Shown: in pieces, positions 11,551 through 23,640 of the stretch | Layout of the letters: the number at the start of each line of letters is the position of its first letter | Numbering within the stretch: position 1 is the stretch's first letter | Assembly (NCBI GenBank): GCA_026724425.1 | Contig: JAIUCV010000118.1 | Span: 1,302,001-1,366,000 of the forward strand | From: Erythrophleum ivorense | Lineage: Eukaryota > Streptophyta > Magnoliopsida > Fabales > Fabaceae | Length of the DNA stretch: 64,000 nucleotides | Direction of reading: 5' to 3' | Made by a program: the position numbers and the translations under genes | The notes under the pieces: generated by a model | Told to the model about the DNA's origin: nothing | Seen by the model: only the letters and a program-made list of their open reading frames with translations | Databases searched by the model: none

Positions 11551-14308
11551 TGTGACGACCTTAACTTCTAATCATTGTAATTAAGGTTAAATACGTGATT
11601 AATAACCATAATCTAAGATTGCATGTCATTAAGACTAATTACAGTATGAAAATATGGAAAAAATTTGAACCTTAATTTTATTAGAATCATCGACCATATA
11701 ATTACAAACACTTACGTACATAAGGGAAAATAAATATTCATTTATAAGGCTTGATTCTATTACCTATCAATTCCAACTCACAAGAATCTTTTATTAATGT
11801 TTCTAAGTCATCCCTTGAGATTACCATATGAAAAACTAAGATTTCCTAGTCAATATAAGGGTTTCAGGATATTCGCCGTGGCCAATTTCCCTCGGCTTCA
11901 CCCCTCGCATCGTTACTAATTTTCGTTGCAGTGAGTTGGTCCTTCGCCATGGCCAACCTACATGGCACCGCGGTGAAGAAGCCTCCTAGAACCTCCCTTG
12001 CTCGACTCTCACTATTGGCCATGGCCAATACCTACCTTTGTCGCAGCCAATTCCTATCTGGAACGCTTGGCTCATTTTCACAAAAGTTTACTGCGGCCAA
12101 TTCCCCTCTAGACGACTCCCAGTTTAGCCTCTCACATTTTGCCAAGACCAATTCCACATTCATCGTGGCGAATTGCTCTCTGGTACTTTCTCTGGGCAAC
12201 TTTGCCACTATTGGCCACGGCTAACAATATTTTGGCCGTGGCCAAATGCCTTCTGATCCTATTACTTTAAAAACCTTACCTCATACTCTCCACTCTCTAT
12301 CTAGGGACTCTCTAGGGCCTCTTTCCCACTTATTATGAGGTTCTAATAGCATTTATCTAGCTAATTTACCTTAACCATCGTATCATTACCCATCTAGCAT
12401 TTAAAATGTGGATTTTCCTATTCATCCATAAGTCTTACATCAGCAAATTTATATATTTCCCACAATGGTCATACAATCATACTTTTATTGGGTATTTCAT
12501 GCATCAATAGTTCAAGTCTATAATCAATATATCATACGATTATATTACTTAAATAGTCAGTTATATCATAAATTCACAAGCCAAATAAGTGTCAAAGTTC
12601 ATACATTCATCAACAGCTAATATGAAGCCTATTTCTCAATCGTTACATTTTATGTTAACAAAATACAAACTCCTACACTTAGCAATACAAATACATGATG
12701 ATGCTATAAAAAGGTTAACAAAAATTAGCATCTACTTTATTCTACTCAGACCAAGTGTAGCTCCCTATGCTAGGCCTCAGCTCATGGATGTTCATCCACT
12801 TGCTTGCTCTTATCCTTACCCGAAGAGCCTTCACCTGAAATGTTTAATCCCATAAAATGGGGTGAGATACGAATCTCAGTAACCAAGGCAATCCCATCAT
12901 ATATTCCAGTTTAATTAGCATATATGCATAATTTCACATAAGCATCAGAAAAATACCAGTCATATTAGTAAATGAAACAATTAGGCTATCATGATTATTA
13001 TTTCATACTAGCAATCATATTTTCATATGTTAAAGGCCATTAACATTGGGAGAGGCCCGTCCATGGCACCTACTCCCCATTGAGCACAACCAGGGCTCAG
13101 TGGTGCCCGATTGAAGCACATGCACGGGTGGCAGCTGCACTACAACTCCACTATGGACTCACAAGGTCCAATCACAATATAGCGATAGCCAACCAATTCA
13201 TTCAACATTTCAAATCATTCATGTATAGCAAAATATGAAATTAAAACAGATATATGCATAGAATTAATATAAACTCGGTTACCTCACTTGTAGACAAATT
13301 TGCAAAAGCCACCAATGGTACAAAAATCTCTCCAGCCACTATTAATTCCCAAAATTCAGAATAGAGTTATCCACTAGTAGAAACCTTAATATATCACTCT
13401 AAATCTTAAGCAAATTCATGAAAAATCAATACCCATACTATAATCAAGTCATTAGGGTCTCAAATCAGTAGAATTACCTTAAAAAGAAAAGTTCATACCT
13501 ATCTAATGACAGCCCTAGCCTCAACCTACGAATTTTTACCATGGAAACATCACATAGCAAGTTTCAGATTTTGGGTGTAGGTAAAAATACTCCAAATGAA
13601 AAACTAATCAAATCAAATTAAAGAGAAAGAAGAGGAGATTAAGTTATATAACTATTACCTTGGCTGATTTTGAGCTTAAAAGTGAGAAATTGTGGATTTA
13701 TGCCAAGAACCCTAGAGCCTCCTTTGGACCTTCGAATTTTGAGATGTGTGTTTGTGTTTCAGCAAATGGGGAAGAAGCTGAAGTATTTAGGGTTTTAATT
13801 GGGTTTAAGTTGGGTCTAAAATGGGTCATAGGTTGCTTCAAGGATCCAACTCCTAATGGGCTTCAGATTTTTACTTTGTTGGGCCAGCTCTTATGTATTG
13901 GGTTGTTGAAATTCAATAGAGCCAAACCAAGTTTAAAAGACTCATTTGATTTAGGTCTGCTCAAGGGTTATTGGGCCAATTACATGGGCTTATGCAAGTT
14001 GGGTCTTGGGTCTCTGATTCATTAAATTGAATTGGGCCATCCCTAGATGCTACCTCTTGGGCCAAGTCTCACAATAAAAAGGTTGGTCTGTACTTACAAT
14101 TATTGGGCTTCCATTAGTCTTAACCTTGGCCTACTTAATTTAATTTGGGCCTAGATGAAGTTTCTATCCTAATTAAATTTCAAACCCATATTAATGATTT
14201 ATCTCTCTAAAATCTCCATTCAATTAACTTGCCTAATTATCTTATATTAATTATTCTTAATTAACCTAATCCATAATTAACACCTTAATTAATTTTTGGG
14301 GTGTTACA
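11551..14308 (-). mobile_element. Family A solo LTR nested in the copia LTR
   Basis: Plus-strand ends TGTGACGACC (11551) and GGGTGTTACA (14308), so it reads on the minus strand. It is collinear with 57712-60549. Flanks GAAAG and AAAAG are a near-perfect 5-bp duplication with one change. It holds the CCGCGG-type array in decayed form (about 11873-12245), the conserved GGACCTTGTGAGTCC module (about 13040-13172) and the U3 part (13660-14300). Short open frames here (e.g. 11931-12224 and 13660-14025) have no conserved reading frame. Confidence 0.85.
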
Positions 14309-14592
14309 AAAAGAGAAGAACATCTTCTCTTCTTGGACATACAGACGTTCGCCTTCAGTGGCACTAGCATGCTGTTCGAGTTGCAGTGACCGTTTGTGTG
14401 GATACTGGTAAAGGGAGTTGATATGAAGTGTCAGTTCCTGAGATCCAACGGTAGAAAGAGAACATGAAGAATCATGCCACAAAGGTAAAACTCTATAACT
14501 TTACTCTATTTAAACAGCATTGATAGATCTATGGGAAGGATTTGAATTCAATTTTTTAAATTTTCGTTGTGCGTATCCCAAGAATCTTAACA

Positions 14593-15344
14593 CCATCTTT
14601 ATTAAATGTGACACTAGTAGTTGTGGGACAACCTATGATCATGACCTCACCATTAGCTATGGGACAAGAAAATCTAAATATAGATGAAATATATATATAG
14701 AGTCAACCCATGGTTATGACAGCTCATTGATCTAACAATAAATAGACGTGGTATTAAGTAATCTTATGTACTAAATGTCAAGACAACTAGTTAAGATTGT
14801 CAAGGCAATTGTATGCGATGAGATGAAAAATATTAGATGATAGCAACAAAGACAAATGCAAGAAAAAGAACATTTTGTGTCATCATTGAATGCTAGTTAG
14901 TCCATTCCATATTCAAATCCAATTGTGAATGTCCTTATGATCACCAATCTAGCTAGCCTTGGGGGTAGCCACAGAACAAATTAGGACCACATGTAGTATT
15001 GCAATATAGATAAGTACATATGGCTAAACAACCACTAAATACACTAGGTAACCTTGATTTGCCATATTTTTGCCTAATCCTTTGTCTTCTAGGTCTATCC
15101 ACAAGTGAGCCTATAAAGTGTTGTAGCATTAACCCAATTATGCTCAATCCTAATCAACTAGTCATTGCATAACTTAAGCCTACTATAGTTTAGTTGATTG
15201 ACCCCTATAAGAAGCTATATCTTAAGTGGATTGATTGAGTGATACCATTGGTCCAAGGTCTTAAAACTCCTAATTTTACAACCTTTTATAAGAGATGATG
15301 ATAAGTCCATAATGGAGCATATAGGTAAATCTACTACTCAATGA
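14593..15344. other. Old sequence upstream of gag remnant, unassigned
   Basis: About 750 bp with no open frame of note and no similarity to the A or B families that I can see. It leads straight into the Tat-type gag remnant and may be its leader and N-terminal gag, decayed. Confidence 0.3.
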
Positions 15345-15676
15345 AGTGAGGCAAACTAGAACAAACTTTATAACCTTCAATTATTTTCTTTATCTTTAAC
15401 TGAGATAGCTTTTACTTGGTATTCATCTCTTTTACCCAATTCTGTCCACAATTAGGCAGATATGGAAAGGCCTTTTCATGCTAGGTTTTAGAAGTTGTAA
15501 CCAGAGTTTACCATAGTTGATCTTATAGACTTCAAACAATAAGTGGATAGGCTTATAGTTGATTTCTTAGAAAGGTTCAGGAAGATGAGAAGTAAATGTC
15601 ATGTTTAGTTCCTTGAGCCAAAGTATGCGACTATAGCTGTGGGAAAACTTACACCTTTAATAAAGGAAAAGCTAAT
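15345..15676 (+). pseudogene. Ty3/gypsy (Tat-type) gag remnant
   Basis: In one frame from 15363 to 15677 the translation includes LSLTEIAFTWYSSLLPNSV, then DFKQ, then VDFLERFRKMRSKCHV. This is the order of the conserved retrotransposon gag core: a leucine-rich stretch, A-x-TWY, LPNS, KQ, and a V-D-x-x-x-R-F/W-R segment. Five in-frame stops interrupt it. Known: this gag core is shared by plant Ty3/gypsy elements, and the TWY...L.PNS form is common in the Tat/Athila branch. The remnant ends where an inverted family A LTR begins. A pol remnant of the same branch and strand lies at 48196-49260; they could be halves of one element. Confidence 0.6.
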
Positions 15677-16917
15677 TGTAACAACCTCACCTATTTCCTA
15701 AGCTAATTAAGCATAATTGTATTCTTAATCAATGCACTTAAGGTCTAATTTGGTTAATGAGTTAGTAATGGATAAAAATACCAAGATATTTGAATCTTTA
15801 AATAATCAATATTCACCATCAAGTTGTATAACGAGATTATTGTCACTAGGAATTCAAAATTCTCATTAATAATTTTTGTCTCAACTAACTAACCTTCAAG
15901 AAACCTAAAAACTCATATATGTTAGACTAAAATTCATTACTTATCATTACCATGGTGGAAATTAGGAATTAAAAGCTAAATTGGGGGTTTCAAGACTTAG
16001 GTTGTAGTTTAGAATGGTTGCGCTATGACCAACTTGGCCTTTGGAACCTCCAAAAGCTAAATTCTACACTTATGTTGTGACTTGAAGAACTTGCGCTATA
16101 GCTAAACTTGGGTTTGGATCAATTTTCCACACAGACACGATTTGTGCCACAGCAAAAAATATTTACACCACGGCCAACTATTTGTATTGCAGTTGAAATA
16201 CTTGCGTCATGACCAAATTAGCCTTTGGATGATTTTACATCATAGCTAAAATCACTATTTGAATACTATTAGCTCATTTTGGGCACGACTTGAGAAAATT
16301 GGGCTGTGACTTAAAAACCTACTATGTAATATCCGATTCTCCAAAAACATAAGAAAATGCAAGAAACGTAACATTCAGTTTCTTCGTAAACATATGAGAC
16401 TAACTGGATACAAAAGGAAGTCCCCCAAAGAGAAGGATTTGAGGTCTAATAAGATTAGAATAATATTTTAAACTTCAAATAATGATAATCCAAGACTAAA
16501 GGCACCTTGAAATTGAAGTCAGAATAACCAGACAAAATTTAACAAAAATGCAATGATATGTAATGGCATTTTTGTAATTTTGAGCACTTTTAGAAAACTC
16601 AAAGAAGGGAATTTTAAATGGGAAAATGAGTATTTTGAGATTCTCAAAGGCCCTAAAAACTAAAGAAACCCTCAGAACAGTTAAAATCCCTCTAGTTTAT
16701 GATTTAGAATGTCAATGGACCCAAACTTTGACCTTTTCATTTGGGAAGTTTTAGATCTAATTTGAGTGATTTCAAAGGCATTTTATTAGTTAGAGAACCT
16801 AAATTTTATGATGGAAAAGACGATTTTCAAAAAAGAGTTGAAATGAGCCTAAAACAAAAAAGCTAAGGACAAAGGATAAAATTAAAAATTTGAAATGTCT
16901 TAAATGGGTCCCTAGCC

Positions 16918-16926
16918 TATATATAT
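16918..16926 (+). promoter_or_regulatory. TATA box of family B solo LTR
   Basis: CCTATATATATC, 593 bp from the LTR start, the same distance as in the copy ending at 9597. Confidence 0.6.
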
Positions 16927-18224
16927 CATGCCCCATTTCTTCCTATCACCTTGGCTAACTTTGCTCTACATCAAAATAGAACCCTAAGCTCCTTGAAGTG
17001 GTGCACCAAGTGGAAGGAAGAAGGGAAGAGGAAACCAAGCCAAATGGTAAGAAAATTAATGGTTTTTCATACTTCTTCCTTCAACAATCTTACTCTCCTC
17101 CTTCTCTTCTTTCTTTCTATGGATTTAGTCATATATTTGGGTCTATTTTGAGATCATAACAAGGGGGAAATTTCAAATTTCAAGAGGAGAATCCAAGCAA
17201 AAGGAAGAGCATCCAAGAAAGGTTAGAAAAATAAGGTAGTTTGGCTATTTTCATGCTTCTTCTTCCATGTTCTTCTTCTTTTGCATTTCGCCTTATGTGT
17301 GGACAGCCAAGAGGAGTTGAAATTTTAACCAAACCAAGGATGAATCTTAGGAAAATGAGTGAGGAGAATAAGAATATGCAAAGGAAGAAAAGAAAAGACC
17401 ATGAAATTGCAAGATAGAAAAGCTAGGGTTTTTATTACAGCTTGGTTTGTAAGATGAGTTCTAGCCATAAATTAAGATGTTTAAGAGTTTATATGAGTTC
17501 CTAAGACACAAAGAGAGCCTCACATGCTTCTCCCATCAAAGAAATCAAAATAACTCCATTGGTGCCATATGATGTCATACCCTCAGCCTAGCATGGAATG
17601 AGTACCAAGGGAGTGTTTTAATTTCTTCCAACCTTAGTGTTATATCATATATAATGGGAAAGCATGAGAGGAAGCCTTGAAAAATTTTTAGAAGTCATGG
17701 ATAGTGAGATGTAGCTATATGTTCCGTATTATAACTTGAAGAAGCAACACCTAGTTAGGCTCCTCAAAATGAATGTGTGATGGCTCTAAGGAGTTTAAAT
17801 GGAGTTAAGAGTCATAAATTAAGGGAGAGAATGAATCTAAGATTATGTTTTCCCAAGGTTGCTTCATTAGGTGCATTATGGAACCATAAATGAGCCATAG
17901 GAACAATCTAGCTTTTGAAGTGAGTGTGAAGCTTTAGAAATTATTCCAAGAGTGTAATTGGGTTCCATATAATGTGTCTAGGCCAAAGGGATCAAATTTT
18001 ACATCCTTGTGAGTGTTTGGCTGAGGGAGAGGAAGCATTTCAAAGGGGAAAAGTGTGCATTTGTAATCAAAGTAGCTCTCTCTTCTTTCATTCATACATG
18101 AGTGGGTATTTATCTTGTCTTTGAATATGTGTATGCATGTTTTAAGTTATGAAAGATGTTTTAGCATGTATCTATATGCCATGATACCATGATGCCTTAT
18201 TATTCACTTGAATGATGTTATATG

Positions 18225-18425
18225 AGTTTGCTTTGGTTTGCTTGAGTGTGATGAAACCAAAAGTCCTCTAGCAAGGGTGAGGATGAGCTAAAAGCCCCAA
18301 AAATGGGTGAGACAAAGCTAAAAGTCTTTAAAGAATAAGGCTTAGTCAAAAGTTCTTTAAGAAAATGGGTGAGGAAAATCCAAAATCCCAAAAAGAATGG
18401 GTGATGCCAAACCATTTGCTTGAAA
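18225..18425 (+). repeat. About 31-bp minisatellite inside family B LTR
   Basis: Repeated GGGTGAGGATGAG / GGGTGAGACAAAG / GGGTGAGGAAAAT starts, each followed by a CCAAAAGTCC or TAAAAGTC variant. About six degenerate units. Confidence 0.65.
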
Positions 18426-20039
18426 AGCCTATGTATGTTTTATGTGACTTCTTAAGTGTAAGAAATGCTCCATGTATGATTATGCACTCTATAAAATCCA
18501 AGCATGTATTTTTAGACTTGGATTTTCATCCTTTATATATGGTTGAAAGGGAAAAGAGTTATTGAATTCCTAGGATCTCATTCCTTTATCCCCATTGCCT
18601 AACTTGTCTAGGTGGACCAAGTGAACTAAATAGGAGCCACCATGCTTGAAGGAGAAAGATTGACAAGAAAATGTGTTATTTTTTTCACTTGTAACCATTT
18701 TGATGGCATATAATGTAATCCCATGATGAATATGTTGTATAATCATTTGAACATATGTAATTACATGAATAATTGATGTATATATGATATTTGATGCCAT
18801 ATGAATGATGTAACAATTTTTGGACATTGAATGGCAAGATGAAGCTTATATGTTCTTGTGTATACCTTGGGATGAGAGTATGAGTTTGTGAAATTTATGT
18901 TTGTGCATCTTTGAGGCATGTTTAATAGACCATTTTGGAGCTTTCCCACATGCTCAAGTGGCCATGAATGTCTTAGAGGCTAATATGGACCATTTGAGAC
19001 TCTTAGAAGACACAAAATTGACCATTTTGGAACCCAATGTCAAGATCTAACTAAATGAATGAATTTTCTCATGAAATTTGGCATGCATATAGATATCATC
19101 TAGATATTTTTGGGAAGCTAAAGACCATAGTATTTGGATCTTTGTAGAATTAATTATGAATTTTCAAAGTTGCCAAATTTTAGCTATTCTAGTATGGTTA
19201 TTGTTCATATGGTTAGTTTCTTCTCCTATATCATTTGAGAGCCAAATGGTGTCCAATGCTCATAAAATTTTACAACCATAACCTAGAGATGATAATATTT
19301 TTATGGTCATCAAGATCACCCTAATTGGATGTCTGAGCAGGGAAATATAAATTTTTGAAGTTTTGTGATAGTATCAGTAGCACTAGATGAGTTTGGGTAT
19401 TTTTCTATCAATTTCTAGTGGCTATATGTTCCTATTTTGGTCAAGACTTATTTTTAGAATAAAATAGACATCTGTAGCTTTCCATAATGGTATAGTGTGC
19501 TTGATTTTGATTTTTTTAGAATTAGTTATGATTTTCCAAAATTCACGACAGAAAGCTAGCATACCAATCCGAGGTTGAACATGTGATTTTTATGTATATG
19601 CTTTATGAGCTCAAGTTTTTGGCCACATTTTGAGATGATTTTTAGTTGTATATGTGTATTTAAATAGGAGAATGAGATGGATAAGCTCATATGGTCCAAG
19701 GGACATGAAATTAAAATTTTATCCATGACATAACGCAAAAAATAATCTGATATTTTATTAAATTTTTCTTAAGAACTTTTGTTATGCAAGAAGTTATGCT
19801 TGGAAATGAGATGGGATGAGTTAAATGAATATGGTGTTACATACTACACCTAAACTCTTAAATGAGCAAACCAACAAGTTGCTACCACCTCAAGATCAAT
19901 CCTAGGATCTTTTTATGGCTAAAAGGCAAGGGTTTTAAAGGGTTTATATTTTTATAATCTCCATCCAAATAGCTTACATAACCTAAGGATTTAAAAGCTA
20001 ATCACACCAACCAAAATACATATCATATTAGCATAAAAT

Positions 20040-20435
20040 GCATTTATGACAGCAAAAGGATGGAATGTAAGCTCAAATGGCAACTTCAACCACTCAATAC
20101 ACTACCTAATGTCCTTAAACCACTTAGCGCAAGATTCAATGATCTAATTGAACATGTTCTTACCCACAACTCTCCAATGGAGCCTTAAATATAAAATATG
20201 GCTATGACACTTCCTAATGTCACACATAAGAGCCTATGATAGCAAATGGTATGTTGTAGCTTCTAATGACAACCTAAAATCCTTCTTGCACTACCTGCGA
20301 TCATCAAACCACCTTGAGCAAGTTTCAATTGAAAAATTAAGTTTGTTTACATCCCTCAACACTTGGTACAATCCTTGGTTCAAAATATGGCCGTGTCACT
20401 TCCTAAAATCACCATATAATGACTCATGACAGTAA
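20040..20435 (-). repeat. Two tandem units of about 190 bp in an old family A LTR
   Basis: ATATGGCTATGACACTTCCTAA (20196) recurs as ATATGGCCGTGTCACTTCC (20385), a 189-bp offset. ATGACAGCAAAA (20046) recurs as ATGATAGCAAAT (20234) and ATGACAGTAAAA (20426), offsets of 188 and 192 bp. I see no such duplication in the other A copies. Confidence 0.65.
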
Positions 20436-21692
20436 AATCTACTCCAGCAATATAGGAAGGGTGAACCATTTCACCTTCCATAAAATCAAGACAATAAAAG
20501 CACATTCCAAACCTTCTATGCCAACAACTTTATCATTAAAACTACAACACTAACTATTCAAAAGTCGTATAATTCCAAGGTACTCATTAATAATCATCCA
20601 AATATAATCACAAGTATCAATTCCATGATATCCTAAATTATAAAATCAATCCTTTTACTTGGAAATACATGATGCAATGTGGCAATTATATAACACAATA
20701 AGCAAGGCTAACATACCTACTATACAAACTAAATTTAAATAGGGCATTTAAGCCCATACATTACAAAATTACCACGATAGATTTCCATTAACTTCTCCTT
20801 GCTACTAAAAGGTTCAGTCCCTTAAATGTTAGCACACAACTGGGATGAGATATATAATCTTAGTAACAAGAAGCGAATTTCATATGTATGTATGGATTAA
20901 TCAATATAATGCATTTGTATAGAAAAAACATATCGAAGACATCAATGTCATTAGCAAATGAACTAGTTGGACTGCTATTGACTATTATTCTATACTAGTA
21001 ATCACATACAACTTGTTAATAGCTAATTGTAATACCATAAAATTAATTAAGGTGTTAATAATGTATTTGGACTAATTAAGAATAATTATTATGGAATAAT
21101 TGGGTAAGCTATATGAATGAAAATTTACAGAGAAATAAGTTATTAATATAGGTTTAAGATTTCAATTAGATTAAAGCTTAATTGAGGCCCAAAATTAATT
21201 TGAGTAGGCCATGGGTAAGGATTTATGGAGGCCCAATGATTTTAGGTGCAAGCCTAACTTTTTATCATGAGATTTGGGCCAAGAGAGATCACCTAGTAAT
21301 AGCCCAATCTGATTTAGTGAAATGGAGGCCCAAGACCCAACTTACATAAACCCTTATAATTGGCCAAACACATATTATGCAGACCCAAGTTAGATTGACT
21401 TTTGGAACTTGGCCTAACCTAATCCAATTTCTGCAGCCCAACTCATGAAATAAGGCCCAACAAGTATAAAAAATCTAAACCCATAAGGATTTGGGCCTTT
21501 GGGTTAACCCACAACCCATTTGGGACCCAACTTAAACACAACTAAACCTTAAATACACTAAGCCTCCTCCCCATTTTGCAGAAAAAACACAAAAGGTAAA
21601 GTAAAATTCGGAGGTTGAGAGGAGGAGGCTAGGGTTTTTCTGCATTCCTCCACCATTTCTCACTTCTAGAGGAAGATTTGGCCAAGGTAATC

Positions 21693-21700
21693 TATATAAA
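21693..21700 (+). promoter_or_regulatory. Probable TATA box of family A LTR
   Basis: TATATAAA after GGCCAAGGTAATC, 665 bp into the LTR. Equivalent TTATATAA-type sequences follow GCCAAGGTAAT in other A copies (26835, 31407, and 59952 on the minus strand). The AGGTAAT just before it is also donor-like, so the promoter reading is tentative. Confidence 0.45.
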
Positions 21701-22508
21701 ACATGTTCCTCTCATTCTCTTCTTCATTTTGGTCTGATTAGTTTCTGGTTTTGAGGATTTTCATCTCTTTCCCAAATCTAAAATTTGGTGTTTGGGTGTT
21801 TTCTTGTAAGATTTTCAGAGTTAAAAGCTAGAGAGGTGATTGGGTAAGCATTTCCCTCTTATTTTGTGTATTATTTTGCTGGAAAATATCCCCAAGGATT
21901 GATTTTCATAGTGGGTTATGCTATTATGCAAAATTACAAGGAAATAAAGGTGAAAAATTGAATTTTTTGGGCTTGATGACTCAAATTCGAATTTGAGGAT
22001 GTCCCATGGTGTGTTCTTAGTAGTTGAGGCTCAACTCAGTCCATTTAACCTCTTAGATGTATGGGTAAGTGATTTCTCTCCTTTTATGAGATGTATGTAC
22101 TAAATTCTCATCATTTGGACTGACTTTTGGTGCATGGTTTGTGCATGTGTGAAATTGGAATTGGGGGGAGCGAATCATGATGAGCTTTGATGTATGGACC
22201 CTAAATTAGTGTAATAAATTATTAAGAAGCTTGGGTAAGAAGCTTTCAATGAACTTTTGTTAAGATTAATTTGTGAATAGGAAAATTCCTAATTAATGAT
22301 AGTTAAATGATGATGATTATGCTTATGTTAGGCCTGGTGTGCTTTGAATCATGATGGTAGCTAGAAGATGAGTAATTGGCTTCATTGAGGTAACTGAGGT
22401 TAATTTTCCAATTCCATGTATATGTTTATGTTAATCTAATATTGTTTGCACATATATGATTTTGAAATGCTAAATGATTAGTTGACTTCTTGAATTGTTA
22501 TTGTGATT

Positions 22509-22667
22509 GGACCTTGTGAATCCATGGTGGAGCTATGGTACGGCTGCTACCTGTGTATGTACTTTGATCGGGCACCGGGTTATGATTAGACCCTAGATGC
22601 ACTGAGCCCTAGTTGTGCTCATTACAGAGTAGGTGCCGTGGGCGGACCTCTCTTGGTGTTATTGGCC
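22509..22667 (+). repeat. Conserved GC-richer module of family A LTR
   Basis: A stretch of about 160 bp from GGACCTTGTGAATCC to TATTGGCC, recognisable in every sufficiently complete A copy (13040, 27405, 31992, 35325, 59211). It contains CATGGTGGAGCTATGG, GATGCACTGAGCCC and GTAGGTGCCGTGG. It stays alignable where flanking AT-rich DNA has drifted. Its role is unknown. Confidence 0.6.
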
Positions 22668-23340
22668 ATTAACATGTTGTGTATGATTGTTGGTATGAAA
22701 CAGTAGTTATTAGTAGTTCAACTAGTTCATTTACAAATTTAATTGATGATTTTGGTATTGATGACATGAAATTGCACTAGATTAATTAACTTGTATATGT
22801 ATATGAAAATTGCCTTTTATTACTAAGATTGTATATTTTATCCCATTGTAGGCTAACATTTTCAGGGACTAGACCTCTTAGTGGCAAGGAGAAAATTACT
22901 AGAATCACATTAAATGGTTTGGTAGTACATAGGTTTGGAGGCCTTGTCGAATTGTATTGTAACTAGATTGCTAGTTTTGTATCATTGCTGCATTGTATTA
23001 TGAATTGCCAAGCATAGGGATTGTAATCATTTGATGCATAAGATGTCAATTTAAACTAGTGATGTATGAAATTCCTAATGCGACTTATGTTTGAATGGAA
23101 ATGTAAGTAGTGTGTGAACTATTTATTGTCATTGATCTATGAACTCATTGATTTATGGTGGCTAAAGGGTTAAGGATCCATATTTAAGTTTTAAATGGGT
23201 AATGATAGATGTGTTAGGTAGATTAGGTAAAAGAAAGACACTAAATATTTACAAACTAAGTTAAAGTGGCCTAGAGTGTTACTAGAGGGGGGAATAAGAG
23301 AGCATGAGATGAAATCTTGGGAGTTATAGGAACAAAAGGG

Positions 23341-23640
23341 AATTAGCCACGGCCAACATTTAATTGGCCTTGGCAAAATGGTAACAAAGAGGAATTGGCT
23401 GTGGCCAACATTTAATTGGCCTTGGCCAAATGTGGCAACCTGCCAGGGACGAAAACGAAGAGAAATTGGCCGCAGCGAATAGTGAAGTTAGCCGCGGTTA
23501 AGTTTGAGAAGCGAGTTTGGGGGTGTTCCAGAGGGTATTTAGCCGCGACGAAATGCATGAAATTGGTGGAGGTGTAAGGAGTTGAACTCGAGAGTATTTG
23601 GCCATGGCGAAAGGGAATTTAGCCATGGTGAACATGCTCA
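23341..23640 (+). repeat. CCGCGG-type motif array, partly decayed
   Basis: Words on the pattern TTGGCCGCGGCnAA at 25-60 bp spacing: GCCACGGCCAA, GGCTGTGGCCAA, GGCCGCAGCGAA, GCCGCGGTTAA, GCCGCGACGAA, GCCATGGCGAA. Most differences from GCCGCGGC are C-to-T or G-to-A at CpG positions. Confidence 0.7.

Larger units (their letters stand above)
10185..14592 (+). mobile_element. Copia-type solo LTR, split by a nested LTR
   Basis: Starts TGTTGGAGATTGTGCC and ends CTTAACA. It is flanked on both sides by the perfect 5-bp duplication CCATC (10180-10184 and 14593-14597). Removing the nested family A LTR (11551-14308) leaves about 1650 bp. A TATAAATA box lies at 11446. The TGTTGG start and the GA-rich leader after the TATA box resemble plant Ty1/copia LTRs. 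No internal domain or second LTR is present, so it is a solo LTR left by LTR-LTR recombination. Superfamily assignment rests on its termini and general look only. Confidence 0.8.
16325..19841 (+). mobile_element. Family B solo LTR with perfect TSD
   Basis: Starts TGTAATATCC and ends GGTGTTACA, 3517 bp. It is flanked on both sides by TACTA (16320-16324 and 19842-19846). The full set of B landmarks is present: TATA box at 16918, CT-rich leader with AAGGTA-type sites (17040-17240), 31-bp minisatellite (18225-18425), and about 190-bp units in the last kilobase (19080-19560). No internal domain, hence a solo LTR. Open frames such as 16951-17151 derive from the CT-rich leader and are not conserved as proteins. 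Confidence 0.9.

Noticed and set aside
13660..14025. A 121-codon open frame
   Set aside because: It is part of the U3 of a family A solo LTR; the equivalent DNA at 60000-60340 does not keep the frame.
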